Assembly (NCBI GenBank): GCA_964489955.1
Contig: CAZBAV010000125.1
Location: 1-7,492 of the forward strand
Length of the DNA: 7,492 nucleotides
Source of the DNA: Leadbetterella sp964489955
Lineage (GTDB): Bacteria; Bacteroidota; Bacteroidia; Cytophagales; Spirosomataceae
Direction: 5' to 3'
In this document: positions 1-5,593 of the stretch, one piece after another
How positions within the stretch are numbered: the stretch's first letter is position 1
How the letters are laid out: the number at the start of each line of letters is the position of its first letter
Program-made: the position numbers and the translations under genes
Notes under the pieces: model-generated
Databases searched by the model: none
What the model saw: only the letters and a program-made list of their open reading frames with translations
What the model was told of the DNA's origin: nothing

Positions 1-2
1 CT

Positions 3-989
3 GCAGCCAATGCCTGTCCGGAAGTGGATCCATGTAACAGTGCAGACCCGGGACTTTCTTACTCCATAGTTTGTAACAGTAACGGTAGTTACAATATCAA
101 CTATGTAAGTGCAACAGGTACAGTGGTTACTTCATCTACAGGTGGTTTTACCAACCTGACCGGAGCTGTAACGCTTACCGTGAGAAAAGCGAACTGTACG
201 ACTTCTAAGACTATTCAGATAACGGCACCGGCGTGTGTGGCTTGCGAAAAACCGGTGTTGAGCGTCGGGGGGAACATAAACTGTACCACTACAGGGTGGA
301 GCTTTAGCGTAAATAGTAACGGTACGGTCGTAGTACCGGCTGAGGCTACCTTAAACGGTAAAATTGTAAATGTACCATCATATGTTAGTGAGGTGGCAGT
401 TCATGCTACTAACGCATGTGGGGAGGCTTCAGAAACCATTAGTGTAAATCGTCCTACTTGTCCTACACCGGCTACATGTGTGATTCCAATTACGTTAAAT
501 GCGGGTACACCTGTGACTTCATGTACAGGTATTGGTGCTGTGTATTCGGTAAGCTTCAGTTCTAACGGTAGCGTAACCGCAAGTGCAGGAACCATACAAG
601 GAAATGCAGTGATTAACATTCCTATTGGAACTGCCGTAACACTTACAGCGAGCAACGCAACTTGTCCGAGCCAGGTGATTACAGTTAATTCACCAGCAAG
701 TTTCACTTGTCCTACAGATCCGTGTACAGATAAGAATCCCGGTATCTCGTATTCACTGGCTTGTAACAGCAGTGGAACGTACAACATTAACTATACGGCT
801 AATGCAGGTACAGTGGTGGTTTCATCGGCTGGTTCATTTACCAACCTTACAGGTAACGTAACCTTAACGGTAAGAGAAGCAGGCTGTGCTACTTCTAAGA
901 CTATTCAGATAACTGCACCAGAGTGTGTAATAACTAAATGTCCGGAAGGCGTAAAATGTGTAACCGTAAAAGTAACAAGAAGAAAGTAG
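3..989 (+). CDS. C-terminal part of a large secreted/surface protein with Cys-bordered beta-rich repeats (5' end outside window)
   Basis: The frame is open from the first in-frame codon at position 3, and repeat sequence is already under way there. The GTG at 24 is therefore an internal Val codon, not a start, and the gene begins upstream of the window. The visible 328 codons form four modules of about 70-80 residues rich in Thr, Ser, Val, Asn and Gly, each bordered by Cys. The order is A-B-C-A': the first and fourth modules are near copies (49 of 70 residues identical), while the second and third are diverged. Recurrent features are YNINY, SNG, GTVV, FTNLTG and TSKTIQITAP. The composition suggests Ig-like beta-sandwiches of an extracellular adhesin-type protein. 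The protein ends in a short Cys-containing basic tail, CPEGVKCVTVKVTRRK, with no TM helix or LPXTG-like signal. From memory, similar Cys-Pro...Val/Lys-rich tails occur in Cytophagales surface proteins, so it could be a sorting or anchoring tail; this is inference. An intrinsic terminator follows 43 bp downstream. Exact function is unknown. Confidence 0.85.
   Translation, partial: AANACPEVDPCNSADPGLSYSIVCNSNGSYNINYVSATGTVVTSSTGGFTNLTGAVTLTVRKANCTTSKTIQITAPACVACEKPVLSVGGNINCTTTGWSFSVNSNGTVVVPAEATLNGKIVNVPSYVSEVAVHATNACGEASETISVNRPTCPTPATCVIPITLNAGTPVTSCTGIGAVYSVSFSSNGSVTASAGTIQGNAVINIPIGTAVTLTASNATCPSQVITVNSPASFTCPTDPCTDKNPGISYSLACNSSGTYNINYTANAGTVVVSSAGSFTNLTGNVTLTVREAGCATSKTIQITAPECVITKCPEGVKCVTVKVTRRK
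27..236 (+). repeat. Intragenic 70-residue repeat module, copy 1
   Basis: This is the first copy of a 210-bp coding repeat, running from DPC to TAPAC. Its partner lies exactly 690 bp downstream at 717-926. The translated copies match at 49 of 70 residues with no gaps. The ends are closest in DNA: the stretch coding TSKTIQITAP (201-229 against 891-919) differs at one base. Confidence 0.9.
717..926 (+). repeat. Intragenic 70-residue repeat module, copy 2
   Basis: This is the second copy of the 210-bp module at 27-236. It is the last module before the basic C-terminal tail. Two unrelated-looking modules separate the copies, so this is not a simple tandem array. It suggests block duplication or gene conversion within the gene. 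Confidence 0.9.
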
Positions 990-1032
990 AAATAGCATAA
1001 ATTTTCCTGAGTTTGTTAGAAGTGATAAAGTG

Positions 1033-1064
1033 GGCTGTCCAGTTGGACAGCCTATCTTTTTTTT
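1033..1064 (+). terminator. Intrinsic terminator of the upstream surface-protein gene
   Basis: A perfect 8-bp stem, ggctgtcc / ggacagcc, closes over the tetraloop agtt. G-T and T-A pairs below the stem could extend it. It is followed by tatc and an uninterrupted run of eight T. It begins 43 bp after the stop codon at 989 and is oriented to end plus-strand transcription. Confidence 0.9.
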
Positions 1065-1148
1065 AACAAATAACGTATTTACATTCATGGGAATATCACG
1101 AGTCATGTATTACCTCAGTTCGATTATTAATATGTTTATTAACAGTGA

Positions 1149-1301
1149 AAAACACATAGAAACATAGAAAAAAAAGATAATTTTTTGAGTAAGTATAGAC
1201 AGCTGAAGCTGTTCACATATACTGAAGCTTTGCTACAGTTCTATGTATACTTTATTATTGCTGATTTACAGATATTTAGATCTATGCATCTATATGGTTT
1301 T
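1149..1301. repeat. Small non-coding element with imperfect terminal inverted repeats (MITE-like or palindromic interspersed repeat)
   Basis: The left end has aaaacacatagaaacataga. The right end (1281-1301), read as its reverse complement, gives a closely similar sequence with the same cataga core and aaacc/aaaac edge. The ends therefore form imperfect inverted repeats of about 20 bp around a ~110-bp A/T-rich centre. The centre has two gctgaagct-type words (around 1202 and 1222) and a further internal ctatgtat copy at 1241. There is no meaningful ORF. From memory, acatag-ended repeats with internal gctgaagctgttcaca words are scattered through many Bacteroidota genomes. That family assignment is recalled, not checked. 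Confidence 0.55.
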
Positions 1302-1553
1302 AATCGAACTCAGGTTATTAACAAAAACTTACCACTTTAATAAAAACATATTTCCTAACTCTATTTATCCTACGCACTCGGATTAATACTAAATATACCT
1401 ATGGGGTACTGTTCTGCTACTATCTTAACCGGCTTAGGCTGTATGGTAAGGGCAGACTATTTAAACTAAGTTGGACCCAGACATACAAAACTTGAGCTTT
1501 TTCATGGAATATTTGAAGAGATTGAAGTTGATTTCGTAGTGGTCATCTCAAAC
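1302..1553. other. Intergenic remainder, no supported gene
   Basis: Between the inverted-repeat element and the response-regulator stop codon I see only short broken reading frames on both strands, the longest plus-strand ATG frame here being 22 codons at 1400. There is no convincing terminator for the minus-strand regulator. A decayed gene or transposase remnant is possible, but no recognisable protein motif survives. Confidence 0.5.
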
Positions 1554-2273
1554 TCAATTTAATTCTCCAAAGAGTTGTAGAAACTGGTTCAGGGATTCTC
1601 TATACGTTCTTCCTATAGGAATAGGCCGCCCGTTAACAAAAAGATTATTGATATCAAACTCTGACACCTTATTCAGATTAATCACAAAAGATTTATGAAC
1701 CCGTATAAAATCAGAGCCCAGCATAGGAACCATATTTCCCAAACGCTCATTTATAACTGTGATTTTGTTCTCTGCACCTGTATATAATTTTACGTACAGT
1801 CCGTAAGCCTCCACATAGTTTATTTCACGTGTATCAAATCGCTGAAACTTACGTCCGGCCTTTAAATAAATACTGTAGTCAATACTATTATGTGATTTTA
1901 TGATTGATTTACTGATAAACCTGTTTAACGAAAGCTGAAGCCGCTGAAAGCTATAGGGTTTGAGAATAAAATCAGCGGGGCTTCCTACATTATACGATTC
2001 CACCGCATTGTTAAGATTACTGGAGATAATGATAACTTCAGAAACCACTGGCAGGGTTTTTATGATATCAAAACCACTTCTCCCGTTTGGATCTGAAAGT
2101 GCAATATCCATAAACAAAATATCCACATTATGAGTCATTAAAAATGATAAGGCCTCTGAGTAGGTATGGAGTACCGCTATCGTTTTTAAAATAGGTATCT
2201 GATCCAGGTAAGTTTGTAATATCTGGCAGTCTTCAATACAGTCATCTACAATAGCACAGGTTTTTCGGTTCAT
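1554..2273 (-). CDS. LytTR-family DNA-binding response regulator
   Basis: This 239-residue protein has the standard length and layout of a LytR/AlgR-type regulator. Residues 5-120 form a CheY-like receiver: acidic pair D10-D11, phospho-acceptor D56 in ILFMD, the Ser/Thr position at S84/S85 and conserved K105 followed by P106. After a short linker, residues ~135-235 form a LytTR DNA-binding domain with the typical INYVEAYGLYVKLYT strand, the FIRVHKSFVINL motif (R191, H193, K194) and IPIGRTYRESL near the end. All residues needed for phosphorylation are present. Phosphorylation by a histidine kinase would be expected to promote dimerisation and binding to paired direct repeats in target promoters (family knowledge). 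The ATG at 2271-2273 begins just before the first receiver strand, so the start is secure. It is divergent from the TPR histidine kinase. The nearest possible targets are the flanking surface-protein genes, which is inference. Confidence 0.95.
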   Translation of the reverse strand: MNRKTCAIVDDCIEDCQILQTYLDQIPILKTIAVLHTYSEALSFLMTHNVDILFMDIALSDPNGRSGFDIIKTLPVVSEVIIISSNLNNAVESYNVGSPADFILKPYSFQRLQLSLNRFISKSIIKSHNSIDYSIYLKAGRKFQRFDTREINYVEAYGLYVKLYTGAENKITVINERLGNMVPMLGSDFIRVHKSFVINLNKVSEFDINNLFVNGRPIPIGRTYRESLNQFLQLFGELN

Positions 2274-2323
2274 ACTTTAATGGGCTTTATAAGTTTACAC
2301 AATGCATTCATACTGAATACTAT

Positions 2324-2331
2324 CAAATATA
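2324..2331 (-). promoter_or_regulatory. Candidate Bacteroidota -7 element for the LytTR regulator
   Basis: Read on the minus strand this is TATATTTG, an exact match to the Bacteroidota -7 consensus TAnnTTTG. It lies 50 bp upstream of the regulator ATG, which would give a leader of about 40 nt. No TTTG/TTG-type -33 box is visible at the expected distance; that position is occupied by the palindrome at 2342-2361. Confidence 0.5.
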
Positions 2332-2341
2332 CAGACTTAAG

Positions 2342-2361
2342 ATTAGAATCGGGATTCTAAT
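2342..2361. promoter_or_regulatory. Perfect 9+2+9 bp palindrome, candidate operator
   Basis: The arms attagaatc and gattctaat are perfect inverted complements separated by gg. The site is centred about 24 bp upstream of the candidate -7 element, where a -33 box would sit. A symmetric site there fits a dimeric activator or repressor, or the binding site of the divergent system itself. LytTR proteins usually prefer direct repeats, so a different regulator is equally possible. It is not followed by a T-tract on either strand, so it is not a terminator. Confidence 0.5.
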
Positions 2362-2671
2362 AGTGCTAGTGCTTCAGTAGTACTTCTATTTAAAGTGCTC
2401 ATTATTAATCTAAAACTACTTTTCACTATGATTTTGTCTCAAAACATACGAGAAACTTTAAGTGCATCTAATGTAACAAAAAAGACCATTCACGTGCCAT
2501 GAGTGTCGTTAATGTAATTTTTCACTAAAAGTCGAATTATATTCAGAAATGGTAATGCATTTTTGCCCACTCATTCAGTGTTCCTATCCGTATACTGTCA
2601 AAATCTCATTTTGAAAGCCCTCTTTTACACTATTTATAACTGATTTATCACCCATTAATCTATCATCTTCA
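2362..2671. other. Divergent control region upstream of the histidine kinase
   Basis: This is A/T-rich non-coding sequence. It holds several copies of agtgct/agtact words at 2362-2400, next to the palindrome. There are only one-mismatch versions of the -7 consensus for the kinase direction (for example tgattttg at 2429, catttttg at 2558 and tcattttg at 2606), and none has a paired -33 box. I see no RNA gene or credible small ORF. Confidence 0.5.
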
Positions 2672-4645
2672 GTGAGGTATTTTTTTACTGTCATCGGTAT
2701 TTTCTTTTCTTTTATGGCCTACAGCCAGAAGCAGCCCATAGACTCTCTGGAGTTTAAATCGTATGTAAGTGCTCATACAAAGTTTAGGCTATTAAATCTA
2801 GACTCCACAAAGTTTTATATTAACAAAATAGACTCTATGACTAAGGCTTACCCTATATCGGAACATAGATTTCTTTATTTCAATTATCTTGGAATTGCGA
2901 AGTTGAGGGAAATGAAATTGCCGGAGGCTTTACAAAATATAAAAGAGGCCGCCAGAATAGCTAAAGCCATTTCTAATGACAATGCCTATATTACTACAAA
3001 GATAAATGCAGCGGCTATCTATGGTGATATGGGTAATATTACTAAAGCCGTAACGGAACTACTTGAGTTAGAACAATACTTAAAAGCTACAGATAATTTA
3101 AAACATAAGGGGGTATCCGCCATGTACGGTAACCTTGTCAGGTATTATACACAGATGAAAGAATATACCAAAGCTCTGCACTATTCTTCACTATTGGCCA
3201 AATCAAGGAAAACCTACAAAGATTCGATTACTTATTACATAGCTGTTCAAGCTCTGTACAGAAGGACCAATAAAGCGAAAGAGTCTGTAAGGATGGGCCT
3301 TGAAGGACTCAAGAGGTTAAAAGATACAGACTTATTTCATAAGTATGAGCTAAACCACCAGACAGCTTACGCTTATTCATTGCTTAAAGAGTATGACAAA
3401 GCAAAACCACTTGTGAAGGAGGCTAGAGAGCTGGCAAAAAAACTCAATATGGAAACCAAGAATATAGATGTTTTGGAAGGTGAAATTAACTTAAAAACCA
3501 ATAACCTCAAAACAGCTCTGGTCAAACTTAAGAGAGCCGATAGTCTGGCGGTTTTGGCAGGAATGGCCGACTTCAAGGTACGCACCACTGAAAACCTCTA
3601 TCTTACCTACAAAAAACTAGGGGATTATCCTAATGCTCTCAAATACCTGGAAGAGCATGTACTATTAAAAGACTCTTCACAGGGTATAAACCAGCGGAAG
3701 GCTATAATAGAACTGGAGGCCAAACTTAATCTGAAACATAAAGAAGCCACCATATTAAAACAACAGAAGACCTATGAATTGCAAAAACACAAGACAGAAG
3801 AACAAAGAAGATTAAAATACATAATTTTGGCCTTTGCGATTGTCTTATTCTTATTACTTAGTTTCCTTTTTCAAACCTTTAGAAAGCTAGCCAGTACGAC
3901 CAAAAGCCTTCTGGCCGAAAGAGAAAACCTGAAACAGGCCAATAAAACCAAAGATAAACTCTTTGCCATCATCAGCCATGACCTCAGAAGTCCGGTAAAC
4001 ACACTCATCAGCTACATGGAGGCTTATGGAGATCATCTTAATGAGGCTTATCGGGGTATAGCAAAGTCACTCAGTGGCTTACAACTAACCTTAAATAACC
4101 TTCTGGAGTGGGCCAGGTCTCAGATTGTAAACGAAATCCCAGCTCTTAACACTACAGATGTAGAAATAATTACTGACAGCCTAATTACTCAGTTCAAGAC
4201 AAGTATAGATGAAAAAAATATAAAGCTTATTACACTTTATGGTCATAATAATTCAATAATGTCAAACGAGTCCTATCTGCAGATCATATTACGGAATGTA
4301 CTCAGCAATGCCATCAAGTTTACTCCTGAGGGCGGATTTATCAAAATTACTACGACCGATACAGATGATGGTCTGAAAATTACTGTCAGAGACTCAGGTA
4401 AAGGAATATCAAAAGAAAGGCTGGAGCATCTTTTTGAGTTCCCGTCCTCCACACGGGGTACTATGGGAGAAGCGGGTACGGGACTGGGTCTCAGCTTAAG
4501 TAAAGAACTGGCAGACAAACTAAATATGGACTTTGAGATCCGTTCAAAAGAAGGGATGGGTACCGAGGTCACACTTATTCTGTCAGGAGTGATTGATACT
4601 GAATTAAGTGAGGACAGAATGGTGGAGTCGAATGATTTTAGATAA
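2672..4645 (+). CDS. Membrane-bound TPR sensor histidine kinase (HisKA + HATPase_c)
   Basis: This 657-residue kinase starts at GTG. No ATG lies upstream before the in-frame stop at 2612, and the first downstream ATG (residue 15) would remove the signal peptide. Residues 1-19 are a signal peptide (hydrophobic core ending AYSQ). Residues ~30-337 are helical with about seven TPR-like units (for example around 65-100, 145-180, 226-259 and 302-337), predicted periplasmic. A charged coiled coil (~340-380) precedes one TM helix (~383-401). The cytoplasmic part has the H-box FAIISHDLRSPV with H436, the N-box RNVLSNAIKFTP (N542, N546), G1 DSGKGIS (D574) and G2 GTGLGLS (602-608). Every residue needed for autophosphorylation is present. 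No receiver domain is fused. The divergent LytTR regulator is the nearest candidate partner, though HisKA kinases more often pair with OmpR or NtrC types. The TPR region probably senses or docks a protein partner (inference). No terminator directly follows; a repeat mosaic begins 25 bp downstream. Confidence 0.95.
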   Translation: MRYFFTVIGIFFSFMAYSQKQPIDSLEFKSYVSAHTKFRLLNLDSTKFYINKIDSMTKAYPISEHRFLYFNYLGIAKLREMKLPEALQNIKEAARIAKAISNDNAYITTKINAAAIYGDMGNITKAVTELLELEQYLKATDNLKHKGVSAMYGNLVRYYTQMKEYTKALHYSSLLAKSRKTYKDSITYYIAVQALYRRTNKAKESVRMGLEGLKRLKDTDLFHKYELNHQTAYAYSLLKEYDKAKPLVKEARELAKKLNMETKNIDVLEGEINLKTNNLKTALVKLKRADSLAVLAGMADFKVRTTENLYLTYKKLGDYPNALKYLEEHVLLKDSSQGINQRKAIIELEAKLNLKHKEATILKQQKTYELQKHKTEEQRRLKYIILAFAIVLFLLLSFLFQTFRKLASTTKSLLAERENLKQANKTKDKLFAIISHDLRSPVNTLISYMEAYGDHLNEAYRGIAKSLSGLQLTLNNLLEWARSQIVNEIPALNTTDVEIITDSLITQFKTSIDEKNIKLITLYGHNNSIMSNESYLQIILRNVLSNAIKFTPEGGFIKITTTDTDDGLKITVRDSGKGISKERLEHLFEFPSSTRGTMGEAGTGLGLSLSKELADKLNMDFEIRSKEGMGTEVTLILSGVIDTELSEDRMVESNDFR

Positions 4646-4810
4646 TTTGACACCGTTTCATTTTTAGTTTCTCTACGTCAGGCTGAGCTGGGGGCACCCC
4701 GCCTCTAACATTGATTGTCACGTTTTTAATTGCTTTACTGGCCTTCGACAGGCTCGGGGACGCCTAGTCAGGCGGACATGACTCACACACTAGGCCGAGA
4801 CTTCCTCTAC

Positions 4811-4916
4811 GTCTGGCTGATACTTCGGCAAGCTCAGTATATCGAAGCCCCGTTTGGATACTTGTATTGATTTTCTAAAACTACTTTACTAGCCTTCTAC
4901 AAGCTCGGGGAAGCCT
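4811..4916. repeat. 106-bp repeat, copy 1
   Basis: This copy aligns without gaps to 5158-5263 with 98 of 106 bases identical. The invariant middle, tgtattgattttctaaaac, is the longest shared tract. It includes two copies of the 13-bp core (4823 and 4894). The word atact...agtat within it can form a small hairpin. Confidence 0.85.
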
Positions 4917-5157
4917 AGTCAAGCGGACATGGTTCCCACATTAGGTCGAGACTTCCTCTACGTCAGGCTGATACTTCGGTCGGGCTCAGGACAAGCTGAT
5001 CTCAGTATGGTTATTTATACCGATCTTACTGTAAATTAATTACCTGCCATCTGTTAGCCTTCGACAAGCTCGGGCTGACCGCCTAGTCAGGCTGACAGTA
5101 TCCGGAATAATGTCAGACATCGCCAGGCAACACACGTCTGGATGATACTTCAGCCCC

Positions 5158-5263
5158 GTCTGGCTGATACTTCGTCAAGCTCAGTATGTCGAAGCCTCGT
5201 CTGGATATTTGTATTGATTTTCTAAAACTACTTTACCAGCCTTCGACAAGCTCGGGGACGCCT
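5158..5263. repeat. 106-bp repeat, copy 2
   Basis: This is the second copy of the 106-bp repeat, 347 bp downstream of the first and 92% identical to it by direct alignment. The two copies are the least diverged part of the mosaic, so their duplication is probably more recent than the rest. A much weaker third version ends just before 4741 (tgctttactggcc). Confidence 0.85.
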
Positions 5264-5357
5264 CTTCAGGCTGACAGCATGCGGTTGCTCATTACACTCA
5301 TATACCTAAACACGTAGCTGATGTTAGTATTTCATACTTTCATGTCCACACCCTTAC

Positions 5358-5381
5358 GCTGATGTAATCAGCTTTTCTTTT
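5358..5381 (+). terminator. Possible weak intrinsic terminator
   Basis: The 6-bp stem gctgat / atcagc has loop gta and is followed directly by ttttctttt. If used, it would end a transcript reading rightward out of the kinase gene and through the repeat mosaic, since no earlier plus-strand terminator is seen. The stem is short and only half GC, so function is uncertain. Confidence 0.4.
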
Positions 5382-5469
5382 ATCCGTCTCTAGCACTCCT
5401 TTTGCAGCACTTTTTTGCAGCGGCTCCTGAGCCGGACGTAACTTTTTTAAATCTATACTAGATAAACAA

Positions 5470-5556
5470 ATGAAAGAATTTAACATCATCCTCGTATCCA
5501 TAGTCACATTAAATGTGGGACTTAATTCTCAGAAAAGCCACTTCAGTCATCTTTAA
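5470..5556 (+). CDS. Possible 28-residue signal-peptide-like small ORF
   Basis: An ATG opens a 28-codon frame whose product begins MKEFNIILVSIVTLNVGLNS, followed by QKSHFSHL. A basic start, a hydrophobic stretch and a polar end near a possible cleavage site make it look like a secretion signal without a mature protein. It sits 37 bp upstream of the large surface-protein start, on the same strand. It could be a leader peptide, the stump of a decayed secreted-protein gene, or chance. No family is recognised and there is no clear ribosome binding site. Confidence 0.25.
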   Translation: MKEFNIILVSIVTLNVGLNSQKSHFSHL

Positions 5557-5593
5557 ACACAATTATCTACAATGTCAATAATTTAATAATAAT

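Larger units (their letters stand above)
4671..5285. repeat. Mosaic of degenerate interspersed repeats with a 13-bp core
   Basis: This non-coding ~615-bp block is built from recombined repeat units. A 13-bp core like cttcgacaagctc recurs in the same orientation at 4743, 4823, 4894, 4974 (weak), 5059, 5170 and 5241, spaced 80, 71, 80, 85, 111 and 71 bp apart. A second word, ctctacgtcaggctga, occurs at 4671, 4805 (one change) and 4956. A third, gcctagtcaggc-like, follows the core at 4762, 4913 and 5091. No frame is open through it. From memory, cttcgacaagctcagg-type repeats are frequent in intergenic regions of Bacteroidota genomes; their function is unknown. No transposase is present, so this looks like an accumulation of non-autonomous elements. 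Confidence 0.8.

Noticed and set aside
401..787. Minus-strand 128-codon ORF
   Set aside because: It is antisense to the Cys-bordered repeat region of a well-supported plus-strand gene. Its product shows no domain and it is explained by the base composition of the repeats.
864..1106. Minus-strand 80-codon ORF
   Set aside because: It overlaps the end of the surface-protein gene and runs across the intrinsic terminator, with no recognisable protein features.
1400..1520. Possible transposase or gene remnant
   Set aside because: Short frames on both strands are broken every 10-25 codons, and no conserved transposase motif or element end could be recognised.
2714..2716. ATG as the kinase start instead of GTG at 2672
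   Set aside because: Starting at residue 15 would delete most of the signal peptide, which the predicted periplasmic TPR and single TM architecture requires.
4273..4653. Minus-strand 126-codon ORF
   Set aside because: It is antisense to the ATPase domain of the histidine kinase, whose motifs are fully conserved in the plus frame.
4671..5285. CRISPR array or integron attC array
   Set aside because: The sequences between the core repeats are not unique spacers; they are themselves repeated and of uneven length. No attC-type core sites, cas genes or integrase are present.
5421..5448. Second terminator (cggct-cctg-agccg hairpin before a T-run)
   Set aside because: The T-run starts eight bases after the stem, and the stem is only five to six pairs, so it does not fit an intrinsic terminator well.
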